NCBI RefSeq assembly: GCF_014646895.1
Contig: NZ_BMOD01000024.1
Coordinates: forward strand, 11,748 to 75,747
DNA length: 64,000 nt
Direction: 5' to 3'
From: Deinococcus roseus
GTDB lineage: Bacteria > Deinococcota > Deinococci > Deinococcales > Deinococcaceae
The notes under the pieces were generated by a model. It was not told where the DNA came from and searched no databases. It saw only the letters and a list, made by a program, of their open reading frames with translations. Below, in pieces: positions 32,563 through 40,407 of this stretch (the first letter of the stretch is position 1; the number at the start of each line of letters is the position of its first letter). The translations under genes were made by a program, and so were the position numbers.

Positions 32563-33180
32563 GAATCCTCCTCGGGGGTGAAACTTCACCCTGCGGGTGT
32601 TGAATTCGAAGGCGTGAGCTGGGATGACAAGAAATCCTGCGCAGGTGCAGGGCTCGTCCTGAAAAGTCTGGACTGGATGATTTCAGAGTAGCCGACCTCA
32701 CAGAACGCAACATTGGAGCACACTGAGTCAGATCTGAAGTTTGACACAAAAAGCGCTATATCGCTCATGAATGGGTGGACTTTCTGTCTCATGGAGGGAA
32801 CTTTGCCTGAGATTTCTCATGGTCACGGGTCCATGCGGTCAACAACTTTGTTCATTGAAGACAATAAGTTTATTTAATAAGGTAAATTCTGCACAAATCC
32901 TTTTGGGTAAGATTCACAACAAGTAAAAGGTTTTTGACGCCCTGCAAAGCATTTTTGCGAATCCTGCTTTTCCATGGGTCCCAAAAAGACCTGACAGTGG
33001 CCTGAGATCCTTGTGTCAACAACTGCATCTGCCCTTACCATCTTCCGGGTGCTCTCATGCTGGCCTTCATTTACAGTTGAGTTTGTTCACAGCAGGCTCA
33101 CCAGCTGAAGCTATGCTGAAGTCACGAGCCCATGATGCTCTAAACCCAACCCACAAAAATATCGTGCAGGAGCCCCACCC
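32563..33180. other. Long divergent intergenic region
   Basis: About 620 bp with no supported gene. AT-rich stretches (32850-32900) and hexamers such as TTGACA near 32742 could be promoters, but none has a clear partner. AGGAG at about 33167 is the ribosome site of the next gene, and TATGCT at about 33112 is a possible -10. Confidence 0.4.
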
Positions 33181-33843
33181 ATGTCCTTCAAACATCTTCT
33201 CGTCGTGCTTGCCCTTTTCTGTGGCACCTCCAGCGTCTTTGCCAGCACCAGCTACACCGTGAAAGCTGGGGACACCCTGAGCCGCATTGCGCAGCGTCAG
33301 GGCATCAACATCGATGCAATCCGCGACCTCAACCCCAGCCTGAAAAACCCCAACAGCCTCAAAGTGGGCCAGAAAATTGTTTTGCCTAGCAAAACCCCCA
33401 CCAAACCCAAAACCGCCCAGAAAGCCACCATCAAAAAGGTGAGTTACAGTGCCCGCAGCTGGCTGTGGCCGGTCAATGGACCCATCACCAGTGGTTACGG
33501 CTACCGCAACCTGTGGATTGCAGGAAGCAATTTCCACCCTGCCATCGACATTGCCGCCTCCACCGGAACCCCAGTGCATGCCTCCCAGACTGGAGTGGTC
33601 ACCACTGCCAAATGGGACAGCAGCGGCTTCGGTTTCACCGTGGTGGTCGATCACGGCAACGGCTGGTCCACCCGCTACAGCCACAACAGCAGGCTGCTGG
33701 TGAATGTGGGCAGCACCGTGCAGGCCGGGCAAGTGCTCGCCCTGGCCGGAGCCACCGGTGCAGCCACCGGACCCCATGTGGATTTCCGCATTTACCACAA
33801 TGGACGCGAGCTGAACCCCACCACCCTGCTCTCGGCCCGCTGA
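33181..33843 (+). CDS. Secreted LysM-M23 peptidoglycan endopeptidase-like protein
   Basis: 220 residues. An N-terminal signal peptide (FKHLLVVLALFCGTSSVFA) is followed by one LysM domain (YTVKAGDTLSRIAQRQGINIDAIRDLNPSL ... VGQKIVLP) and an M23 domain from about residue 95. M23 zinc-ligand motif HPAIDIA (HxxxD) and YSHNSRL are intact. In the final motif, GPHVDF, the usual second His (HxH) is Asp, so one zinc ligand is changed. It may still bind zinc, or it may be a regulatory non-enzymatic homologue. ATG 33181 has AGGAG eight nt upstream. Confidence 0.92.
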   Translation: MSFKHLLVVLALFCGTSSVFASTSYTVKAGDTLSRIAQRQGINIDAIRDLNPSLKNPNSLKVGQKIVLPSKTPTKPKTAQKATIKKVSYSARSWLWPVNGPITSGYGYRNLWIAGSNFHPAIDIAASTGTPVHASQTGVVTTAKWDSSGFGFTVVVDHGNGWSTRYSHNSRLLVNVGSTVQAGQVLALAGATGAATGPHVDFRIYHNGRELNPTTLLSAR

Positions 33844-33899
33844 AGGTTGCGCAACTCCCAAAAATCCCACACAGACATCGGCTAAAATGAAAACAGCGC

Positions 33900-36227
33900 A
33901 TGTCTGTGATCTGTCCCCACTGCCACAACACCCTGACCGATGATCCTTTCCGGTGCCCCATCTGTGGCTGGTTGCTCAAACAACACCTCAAGGTGGGCAC
34001 CAAACTGCAGCAGGGCAAATACACCATCGGCAAGGTGCTGGGACGCGGCGGATTTGGCATCACCTACCTGGGGGCCAACACCTTTCTGGGCCGCACGGTG
34101 GCCATCAAGGAACTGTTTGTGGATGGCCTCACCACCAGAGGAAGCCAGGACCGGGTGGTCCCTGCCAACCCAGAGGTGTTCGAGCAGGAAAAAGCCCGCT
34201 TCAGCCGGGAAGCCCAGTTGCTCACCCAGTTTGACCACCCCAACATCGTCAAGGTGCTGGACGGCTTCGAGGAGAACAACACCGGTTACCTGGTGATGGA
34301 ACACCTGACTGGACAGACCCTGGCAGAGCGCATTGCTGAAAAAGGCAAACTGCACCTGGATCAGGTGCAAAGCATCTGCCTGCAGGTCACCGAAGCCCTG
34401 GAGGTGGTGCATGCCGCCGGAATGCTGCACCGGGACATCAAACCCGAAAACATCTTCCTGACCGACACCGGGCGCACCGTCCTGATTGACTTCGGGACTG
34501 CCAGACACTTTGAGGCCAACAAGACCAGCAACCACACCCGCATGGTCACCCCCGGATACGCTCCGCTGGAACAATACGCCACCCAGGCCAAGGCTGGAGC
34601 CTACACCGATTTTTACTCTCTGGGAGCCACCCTTTACCATGCCCTGCTGGGGAAAGCCCCGCCAGCCTCCATTGACCGGGTGACAGGAGCGGCACTGGAA
34701 CCCCTGCCCCTTCCTGCCGGGCATGTGCTGCAAAAAGTGATCCAGAATTCCCTGTCCCTGCAGGTGCAAGAGCGGCCCCAGACCGCCCAGAGCCTCAAAC
34801 AGTTGCTGCTTCCCCTGGTTCCCTCTGGACGCAGCTTCACCCCCACCCCTTCCCCTCCCCCACCACCTCACGCACCTTCTGCAGAAGAACTTTATGCCAG
34901 AGGCATCCGAGCCCAGCAAGGTGAAGGGGTTCCCAGAGACGAGAAAACCGCTGCCCACTGGTACCGCATGGCAGCAGACCAGGGGCATGCCTCCGCCCAG
35001 AACGACCTGGGTTTCCTGTACATGAAAGGCAGAGGGGTGGTGCAAAGCCATGCAGAAGCCGCAAAGCTGTTCCGGCAGGCTGCAGAGCAGGGCCACGCCA
35101 TTGCACAGTACAATCTGGCCGTGCTGTTTGAACACGGCACAGGAGTAACACAGAGTCTGGTGCAGGCCTTCGACTGGTACCGCAAAGCGGCCCGCCAGGA
35201 ACACCTGAAGGCCCAGAGCAAACTGGCCCGCATGTACGAAAAAGGACTGGGGATCCCAGCCGACCTCAAAGAGGCGGTGTTCTGGTACGAGAAAGCTGCC
35301 GAACAGGGAGACATCTCTTCGCAACACCATCTGGGCCTCTTAAGTGAACAGGAAGAGAACAGCAACGCCGCCCGCACCCTCTACTGGTACCAGAAAGCCG
35401 CACAACAGGGGCACAGAGAAGCGCAATTCAAAGTGGCCCAGTCCTTCTCTGAAGGGCATGGAACCCCCATCAATTTGCAGCAGGCGGCTTACTGGCACCG
35501 CAAAGCTGCCGATCAGGGACACCTTGAAGCCCAGTTTTTGCTGGGTCTGCTGCTGGAACAGGGTCTGGGGATCAGCAAAGACCTCAAACAGGCTTATCTG
35601 ATGTTTCAGCAGGCGGCTCAGGGAGGCGTGCTGGAAGCCCAGTTCAAAGTGGGGCTTTTCCTGGAAGAAGGCTGGGGCACCAAACCGGACGCTGCACAGG
35701 CCGCTTTGTGGTACCGCAGGGCAGCAGACCAGGGGCATGGGGTGGCCCAGAACAACCTCGGCGTGCTCTTTGAAGCCGGACGGGGCGTGATGCAAAGCAT
35801 GCAGCAGGCCATCCACTGGTACCGTCTGGCTGCCCAGGGAGGCAACGCCGCAGCCCAGTACAACCTGGGCATCCTCTACGAAGAAGGCAAGGGTGTGCAT
35901 CAGGACCTGGGTCAGGCCCTGCACTGGTTCCAGAAATCTGCTGAACAGGGGGAAGCCGAGGCCCAGTTCAGCACCGCCACCTTTTATGAGAAAGGTCTGG
36001 GCGTGGTCCGGGACGAAACGCAAGCGTTCCACTGGTACAAACAGGCTGCAGACCAGAATCATCCTGAAGCCCTGCTGCAACTGGGCAAAATGCACGAACA
36101 GGGACGGGGCACTCCAAAAAACCGTGCACTGGCCATCGAATGCTACCAGCTGGCCCAGGACCAGGGCATCGATGAAGCCGCAGAACGCCTGAAGAAGCTG
36201 CTGAAACCCCGCTGGAAGATTTTCTGA
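33900..36227 (+). CDS. Zn-ribbon Ser/Thr protein kinase with twelve Sel1-like repeats
   Basis: 775 residues. The N-terminus has a small zinc ribbon (CPHCHNTL ... CPICGW). The kinase domain at about 30-300 has GRGGFGITYLG, the ATP lysine in VAIKEL, LHRDIKPENIFL, IDFGTARHF and GYAPLEQY, all intact, so it is active. From about residue 330 there are twelve Sel1-type 36-residue repeats (A-x(2)-W-Y-x-(K/R)-A-A-(D/E)-Q-G type), forming a solenoid for protein binding. No membrane segment is seen. It lies 56 bp after the LysM-M23 gene and may signal about cell-wall state. The exact start is supported only by frame; a TAAAAT box is 12 nt upstream. Confidence 0.93.
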   Translation: MSVICPHCHNTLTDDPFRCPICGWLLKQHLKVGTKLQQGKYTIGKVLGRGGFGITYLGANTFLGRTVAIKELFVDGLTTRGSQDRVVPANPEVFEQEKARFSREAQLLTQFDHPNIVKVLDGFEENNTGYLVMEHLTGQTLAERIAEKGKLHLDQVQSICLQVTEALEVVHAAGMLHRDIKPENIFLTDTGRTVLIDFGTARHFEANKTSNHTRMVTPGYAPLEQYATQAKAGAYTDFYSLGATLYHALLGKAPPASIDRVTGAALEPLPLPAGHVLQKVIQNSLSLQVQERPQTAQSLKQLLLPLVPSGRSFTPTPSPPPPPHAPSAEELYARGIRAQQGEGVPRDEKTAAHWYRMAADQGHASAQNDLGFLYMKGRGVVQSHAEAAKLFRQAAEQGHAIAQYNLAVLFEHGTGVTQSLVQAFDWYRKAARQEHLKAQSKLARMYEKGLGIPADLKEAVFWYEKAAEQGDISSQHHLGLLSEQEENSNAARTLYWYQKAAQQGHREAQFKVAQSFSEGHGTPINLQQAAYWHRKAADQGHLEAQFLLGLLLEQGLGISKDLKQAYLMFQQAAQGGVLEAQFKVGLFLEEGWGTKPDAAQAALWYRRAADQGHGVAQNNLGVLFEAGRGVMQSMQQAIHWYRLAAQGGNAAAQYNLGILYEEGKGVHQDLGQALHWFQKSAEQGEAEAQFSTATFYEKGLGVVRDETQAFHWYKQAADQNHPEALLQLGKMHEQGRGTPKNRALAIECYQLAQDQGIDEAAERLKKLLKPRWKIF

Positions 36228-36374
36228 GGATTGCCCAAAAACGCATGGATTGAAACCTGGGCCTTCACCTGAGCGTGTTATCTCCAACAGACGGACAGAC
36301 CAGCACAGACCATACTGAAAGCAGCGTTGCATTGAACAACAGATGCACAACCATGCACATTCAGGAGGTTTGAC

Positions 36375-36848
36375 ATGTCCAGAATCACCGCTGTTTTCCA
36401 GAATCAACAAGATGCCCAGGCTGCCCTGCAAGAGCTGCACCAGCTGGGGGTCAGCGATCAGCACACCTATTACAGCCACCGCCAGCAGGCCTCTGGCGAA
36501 ACACTGCGTCCTGATCCAGATGGGACCATCAACACAGACACAGGCGATGCTGACCGTCCATCCTTCTTGCTGCCTCCAGTGATCAATGCAGCAGTCCCGG
36601 TGGGCATTGGAGGTCTGGGATCGCCTGGTGCGGGAGCTGTACTGGCTGCCGCTGCGCTGGAAGAGCAACCTGCAGGAACCCACAATCCGGTGGTGACCGC
36701 TGCAGATCCTGAAAAAGAATCCCACTTTTACAATGATGCCCTGCGAGGAGGCAAGCTTCTGATTTCAGTGGATGCCGCAGACAGCCTGCAAGAAGAACAG
36801 GTGCGGGATGCGCTGGCCCGCCACCATGGAGCCTTCTACACCCACTGA
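36375..36848 (+). CDS. Small protein resembling general stress protein 17M/YflT
   Basis: 157 residues with an AGGAGG at the start. The N-terminus (SRITAVFQNQQDAQAALQELHQLGVSDQHTYYS) is like the YflT/GSP17M N-domain, a ferredoxin-like fold. A glycine-rich middle (VPVGIGGLGSPGAGAVLAAAALE) may insert in or touch the membrane. The C-terminal stretch (HFYNDALRGGKLLISVDAADSLQEEQVRDALARHHG) repeats a ferredoxin-like pattern. The function of the family is unknown, but it is stress linked in Bacillus. Confidence 0.65.
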   Translation: MSRITAVFQNQQDAQAALQELHQLGVSDQHTYYSHRQQASGETLRPDPDGTINTDTGDADRPSFLLPPVINAAVPVGIGGLGSPGAGAVLAAAALEEQPAGTHNPVVTAADPEKESHFYNDALRGGKLLISVDAADSLQEEQVRDALARHHGAFYTH

Positions 36849-36864
36849 AGGACCCTTTCCGATC

Positions 36865-37263
36865 CTACAAAACCTGCAGCACTTCACTGAGCCCCACAGC
36901 CAGACGGTTGAATCTGGCTGTGGTTGGATGCTGAACCAGCTTCTGGCAGAGGTTCTGGAGTTCAGGCAGGGCATCCTGCATGGCCTTTTTCCCTCTGTTC
37001 CAGCGCTCCTGCACAATCACATTTCCAGGCAGGGCCTCAAAAGGACGGCGCTGTTCAGACAGCAGGGTGTGGGGTTGCACTTTCTGGTACATTTCTCTCA
37101 GGAGCTGCACCAGCACAGCATGTCTGACACAGCTGTAAGCATCCGAGTGGAATTCACCCTGGGATCCCAGCTGCTCTTTTTGCTCTTTTTCCAGCAGGGC
37201 AGCAATTTCTTGAAGCGTCTGGGGAAGGTCCTGCACTGTAACAGCCAGAGAAGATGTGGGCAT
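36865..37263 (-). CDS. Hypothetical protein, convergent with stress-protein gene
   Basis: 132 residues, mostly alpha-helical (LPQTLQEIAALLEKEQKEQL, VLVQLLREMYQKVQPHTLLSEQ, ALPELQNLCQKLVQHPTT). No membrane segment or signal. No family recognised. There is no Shine-Dalgarno, but TAAACT (37270-37275) lies six bases before the ATG, fitting a leaderless transcript. Confidence 0.6.
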   Translation of the reverse strand: MPTSSLAVTVQDLPQTLQEIAALLEKEQKEQLGSQGEFHSDAYSCVRHAVLVQLLREMYQKVQPHTLLSEQRRPFEALPGNVIVQERWNRGKKAMQDALPELQNLCQKLVQHPTTARFNRLAVGLSEVLQVL

Positions 37264-37578
37264 GGTACCAGTTTAAAAACAGAGGCTGACAGATCTTTAG
37301 TTGTTGCTGCGGCAATGGTGGGCGTTTTCAACACCATTTGCCTGAGCAAAAATGCATTTTCAATTCAAAAATTCCTTTTTCTGGCTTTTCACTGCCTTTC
37401 CTGGATGTCATAAACCTCCAAAATCCTCATCATAGACAAGAAATCCATCGTTTTTGCACAGAGAGCCTAAAAAGAAAACAAAACCCCTTGGTCTGTGACA
37501 ATTCTGTCAGGGTCAAGTCCTGGGGCTGTTTTTTGACGTTCGATTGCAAAATACCCAGAAGAATCTTCGGGATGCCTT

Positions 37579-37615
37579 TTGTCAATAGGGGAAATCCCCT
37601 ATAAAGTGTTATACT
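37579..37615 (+). promoter_or_regulatory. Promoter with 18-bp inverted repeat in the spacer
   Basis: TTGTCA (37579-37584) could be a -35 with TATAAA (37600-37605, spacer 15), while TATACT (37610-37615) is a second -10 (spacer 25). ATAGGGGAAATCCCCTAT (37585-37602, eight-base arms, AA centre) fills the spacer, as in promoters opened by a DNA-twisting activator or closed by a repressor. The exact start is uncertain. Confidence 0.5.
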
Positions 37616-37756
37616 GGCTCCAGGCGTTTGGAAACCCATCAGAAGGAGAATCCTTTGCTTCAACCCAGACGCCTGATTGTTGCTGATTTGCGGGCTTTGC
37701 ACACAAAGCTCCATCACAACCCGCAAACAGCCTCTTACTCCGGAGGCTGTTTTGCG
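37616..37756 (+). ncRNA. Candidate structured small RNA or attenuator leader
   Basis: Downstream of the above promoter the RNA can form stem 1 CAGGCGT (37621-37627)/ACGCCTG (37669-37675) enclosing AAGGA-GAA-TCCTT (37643-37655). Stem 2 is TTTGCGGG (37687-37694)/CCCGCAAA (37720-37727) enclosing CTTTG-CACA-CAAAG (37695-37708). A terminator follows, ACAGCCTC (37727-37734)/GAGGCTGT (37743-37750) plus T-run. Stem 2 and the terminator share AAA bases and compete slightly. A short open frame starting at TTG 37655 with AAGGAG also runs through it. No downstream plus-strand gene is present, so it is an sRNA or an orphaned leader. No known RNA family is recognised. Confidence 0.45.
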
Positions 37757-37881
37757 TTGCAGGCCCTTTAAGCATGTACAGAACATGCACAGTGCTTTGA
37801 AACCACATTCGGGAGCCATTGAGGCAGACCAGATCCCCAGAATTTGTAAAAGCTTTTGGTGTTCCAGACAATAAAAATCCT

Positions 37882-37901
37882 TTAGAATAACGTTATTCTA
37901 A
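37882..37901. promoter_or_regulatory. Candidate parS site 1
   Basis: TTAGAATAACGTTATTCTAA, a perfect 20-bp palindrome, identical to copies at 40212-40231 and 45285-45304. The three copies flank the parA-parB-rep block. Their identity and placement suggest the ParB-bound centromere. Binding is inferred. Confidence 0.7.
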
Positions 37902-37993
37902 ACGCCGCCCTTACCCTGCTTAAAAGCCACCTCCCCTACTTTTACAGAGTATTGAAAAAATTCTTTTTGAACGTCAATAACGCATGACTGAAG

Positions 37994-39349
37994 TCACGCG
38001 CTTGTATCTGGATTCCATCGCAACTCTGCATACCTTCTCAGGCGCGCAGCTTTGACTTCTTGAGCAGAACGGCACCCAGAATGGGGCCTGCTCGCTTCAC
38101 CATCCGACACATCAGGGCGCATTGACAAAGCACCCGTACTCATCCAGTCCTGCCGGACGAGCAGCGTTCTCAAAGCAATGTTCACACTCGCCACCCGATC
38201 TGCGTGACCCCGATGACCACAAGCCTCACATTTAAACTCCAATCCTGCATTTGGCCGGTTTCCTCTGGACACATGACCGCACTTGTAACAGGCCTGACTG
38301 GTGTAATTTGCGTCCACCCGCACCGCAAGAGAGCCATAGAGGGGAGCTTTGTAGGCCAGCATGGTTTGAAGCTCCGCAAAAGACCATTGACTCTGGTGAC
38401 GTTTCGTTCGTTTCACTTTCTTGCTGACTTTAGGGTCAGCGTGTCTCTCGATGCGTTCACGGATGCTGCTCAGGTCTTCCAGCCCAAAAATGGAGTTCGG
38501 GAATCGGGTCAGAAGCATCTTGGCGAGCGTGTGATTTCGGTCAGCGATAAACCGTCTTTCTCTTCCCGACAACATCACCAAACGGCGAGTCGCGGAACGG
38601 GTGCCTTTACGCTGGAGGGCTTTCTTTGTACGAGCAAAATGGTCTTTTTGCTGACGAACCTGCGCACCTTTCTCAAACAGCGATTTGCCGTCTTTGTCGG
38701 TGGCAACGAAATGATACCTCTGGCCCACATCCACACCCACCACGTTGGAATGGCCAACGGGTTGCGGGTCAGGAAGGTCAATGTGGACAGCAACAATCAG
38801 GTAATACCGCTTTTTAGACTTCTGATGGTAGAGTTTGGCCGCTCCCGTTTCACAGCCCCTTGCAATACAATCAAGGTGCTTCTGGTAGCCTTCGTACTCC
38901 AGCACCAGACGGCCATCAAGCGTACTTATGCTGACTTTGCCGCCCTTCTTCCAGGAGTAGTCACGCCCATGCTGGTATTCCAGGGTGCGAGAAACAAATT
39001 TCGGAGCAGCATCCAGGCCTTTGTATCTGCGTTTGGTATGACTGGCTTCTCTGGCCTTGAGGTTCTGTTTGAGCTTCGTCCATTGGGTTTGATAGGTTGC
39101 CGCGACCTGACGTTCTACGGTGCAGGCCAGTTGAGCCCCGAGTCCAAACTGTGCCCGCAGATCCGCATAGACGGCCTTGTGGAGCCTGGGAGCGGAGGAG
39201 GTTTTGTCGAGTTCAAAGGCCCTTTGAGAGGCGTAATTCAGAGCATCACGGTAGGCCAGAGAAATTGCATCCAACGCGGCTTTCTGTTGCGCATTGTGTC
39301 GCAGTTTCAATGTGGCGCTGATCGTAACCCTCATAAGGAAAGTATTCAT
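37994..39349 (-). CDS. tnpB: TnpB, RNA-guided endonuclease of IS200/IS605 family
   Basis: About 451 residues from ATG 39349 (an alternative start is 39334). The RuvC-like residues lie in VVGVDVGQRYHF (Asp), IFGLEDLSS (Glu) and HADRVASVNIAL (Asp). A four-Cys zinc ribbon is seen (CYKCGHVS ... CEACGH), so the nuclease looks intact. TnpB proteins cut DNA guided by an RNA from the 3' end of the element; here the gene's last codons overlap the end hairpin, as in other tnpB-omegaRNA pairs. The C-terminal 35 codons overlap a sequence that is inverted near the other end. Confidence 0.95.
   Translation of the reverse strand: MNTFLMRVTISATLKLRHNAQQKAALDAISLAYRDALNYASQRAFELDKTSSAPRLHKAVYADLRAQFGLGAQLACTVERQVAATYQTQWTKLKQNLKAREASHTKRRYKGLDAAPKFVSRTLEYQHGRDYSWKKGGKVSISTLDGRLVLEYEGYQKHLDCIARGCETGAAKLYHQKSKKRYYLIVAVHIDLPDPQPVGHSNVVGVDVGQRYHFVATDKDGKSLFEKGAQVRQQKDHFARTKKALQRKGTRSATRRLVMLSGRERRFIADRNHTLAKMLLTRFPNSIFGLEDLSSIRERIERHADPKVSKKVKRTKRHQSQWSFAELQTMLAYKAPLYGSLAVRVDANYTSQACYKCGHVSRGNRPNAGLEFKCEACGHRGHADRVASVNIALRTLLVRQDWMSTGALSMRPDVSDGEASRPHSGCRSAQEVKAARLRRYAELRWNPDTSA
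38056..38091. repeat. Inverted copy of the 39480-39515 sequence inside tnpB 3' end
   Basis: Read on the minus strand (away from tnpB), about 36 bases containing CCCCATTCTGGGTG and GCTCAAGAAG match 39480-39515 read on the plus strand with only about four differences. So both ends of the element carry the same outward-facing sequence. Confidence 0.8.
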
Positions 39350-39418
39350 GGTGAAAAACAGGATCAAGACTTTTACGGCCTGGGAGGCTTTTGGCTTCCA
39401 CCCATTCCTCCCAGCGGA

Positions 39419-39498
39419 CAGGCCCCATTCTGGGTGCGATCAGGCCCCATTCTGGGTGTGATCAGGCCCCATTCTGCGAGCAATCCCCATTCTGGGTG
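39419..39498. repeat. 22-bp tandem repeat, about 3.5 copies, at the 5' side of tnpB
   Basis: Units begin at 39419, 39441 and 39463 (CAGGCCCCATTCTGGGTG plus four bases), then a partial unit to 39498. The core CCCCATTCTG recurs in the inverted sequence at 38056-38091 on the opposite strand. Confidence 0.8.
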
Positions 39499-39515
39499 CT
39501 GTTTTGCTCAAGAAG
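39480..39515. repeat. Inverted copy of the tnpB 3' end sequence
   Basis: Partner of 38056-38091; the last tandem-repeat unit leads directly into it. Together they form imperfect terminal-type inverted repeats about 1.4 kb apart, not a usual feature of IS200/IS605 elements. Confidence 0.75.
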
Positions 39516-39570
39516 GGTGCCGTTCTAACCAAGAAGCCGTTCTGTCCAAGAATGACTGAAGTCACGGGTG

Positions 39571-39729
39571 TCCAGGGTTGCCCAACATGAATTGTTTGGG
39601 CACCAGCGTTTTCTGGCCCAGTTCAGTGTGGGTACCCTCCCCCACCTGCAACTCATGAAAGCCATTGAACTGCTGGGCACCAAAGTGGCTCCAGTGGTGA
39701 AAAAAGAAATGGCTTCCAGGGTTGGCTGA
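39571..39729 (+). pseudogene. 3' remnant of a luciferase-like (LLM) flavin-dependent monooxygenase gene
   Basis: The plus strand reads AQHELFGHQRFLAQFSVG, then LPHLQLMKAIELLGTKVAPVVKKE and TGA at 39727. This is the C-terminal end of the LLM-class oxidoreductases (QRFLAQFSVG and IELLGTxVAP). The upstream 250-300 codons are absent: the tnpB element begins right at 39570 and no N-terminal part is seen on its other side. So the insertion was accompanied by loss of the 5' part of the gene. Confidence 0.75.
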
Positions 39730-39755
39730 ACAGCGCCAGTCTCTTTCAAGACAAC

Positions 39756-39786
39756 TTGCATTTTGTGGCTGCTGGCCTTTTATACT
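39756..39786 (+). promoter_or_regulatory. Promoter of the small lipoprotein gene
   Basis: TTGCAT (39756-39761), 19-bp spacer, TATACT (39781-39786). The transcript would start near 39793. AGGAAT lies just before ATG 39804. Confidence 0.55.
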
Positions 39787-39803
39787 GAAGCTGAGGAATA
39801 AAA

Positions 39804-40154
39804 ATGAAAAACATCTGTATTGGATTATGTTTGATGCTGGTCTTGCAATCCTGTGCACCCAGGGTCTCTTATCTTGACACCACCTATCCCAGAATCCCTG
39901 CTGGATCAGCCTACCGCAGCACGCCTCAGGGAAATGAACAGCCAGACACTGTTCTGTTGCCGGAAGGATGCCAGGAACACGGGGTCACCTATGCCGAGTT
40001 GCAAAAGGTGGGCCTGGAACAGGCAAAGGCCACATGCAAAGAACTGGACCAGCAGGCAGAACTTGGAGGCATTTTGCTCATCCCAGTGGTCGGACTGGCC
40101 ATCTATGGAATCTGGGCTGTCATCTCTATTGTGCTCCAGGCCCTCAATCCATAG
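39804..40154 (+). CDS. Small lipoprotein of unknown function
   Basis: 116 residues. A short signal sequence ends in a lipobox with Cys17 (VLQSC), so it is a lipoprotein. The mature part has two Cys (EGCQEH, ATCKEL) and a hydrophobic C-terminal helix (GGILLIPVVGLAIYGIWAVISIVLQAL) that may sit in the membrane. No family recognised. It lies between the monooxygenase remnant and the par region. Confidence 0.75.
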   Translation: MKNICIGLCLMLVLQSCAPRVSYLDTTYPRIPAGSAYRSTPQGNEQPDTVLLPEGCQEHGVTYAELQKVGLEQAKATCKELDQQAELGGILLIPVVGLAIYGIWAVISIVLQALNP

Positions 40155-40211
40155 GGCTGCAGTGGCTTGTTTTTTGTGAAGGCAAAGTATGTCTGAGACA
40201 ACAAGAATCGT

Positions 40212-40231
40212 TTAGAATAACGTTATTCTAA
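40212..40231. promoter_or_regulatory. Candidate parS site 2
   Basis: Second identical copy of TTAGAATAACGTTATTCTAA, about 175 bp upstream of parA. Confidence 0.7.
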
Positions 40232-40378
40232 ATTTCTTTTCTGTCGTTCTTGAATGGCTTTATACTTCAACAAACCCAGCATGTTCCTTCGATCAAAAAC
40301 CAGGTTCCCAAAAGCGCACAACAAGGCTGCAATCATACCAAACAACAAAAAAGCCGATGTCGGGTTTCTGCCTTGAAA

Positions 40379-40396
40379 GTCAGGTTAAAACCTGAC
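40379..40396. promoter_or_regulatory. Palindromic operator of parAB
   Basis: GTCAGGTTAAAACCTGAC, eight-base arms with AA centre, ends 11 bases before the parA ATG. ParA has an N-terminal HTH of the XRE type, so autoregulation of parAB through this site is expected. Confidence 0.7.
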
Positions 40397-40407
40397 ATCA
40401 TGCAGCC

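Larger units (their letters stand above)
37975..39570 (-). mobile_element. tnpB-only IS200/IS605-type element
   Basis: The element has tnpB but no tnpA. Subterminal hairpins TGACTTCAGTCA occur at both ends (37985-37996, overlapping the tnpB stop, and 39553-39564), as expected for IS200/IS605 ends. Outside the right hairpin lies the severed 3' end of a luciferase-like monooxygenase gene, which marks the insertion. Exact ends are approximate (plus or minus about 10 bp). Transposition would need TnpA supplied elsewhere. Confidence 0.75.

Noticed and set aside
37669..37756. Histidine-type attenuator in the candidate RNA
   Set aside because: The TTG-started frame has only scattered His codons and no biosynthetic gene follows on the plus strand.
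37430..37819. Minus-strand open frame of 129 codons over the candidate RNA
   Set aside because: Composition is unlike a protein of this genome, no ribosome site is present, and the plus strand shows paired stems and a terminator.
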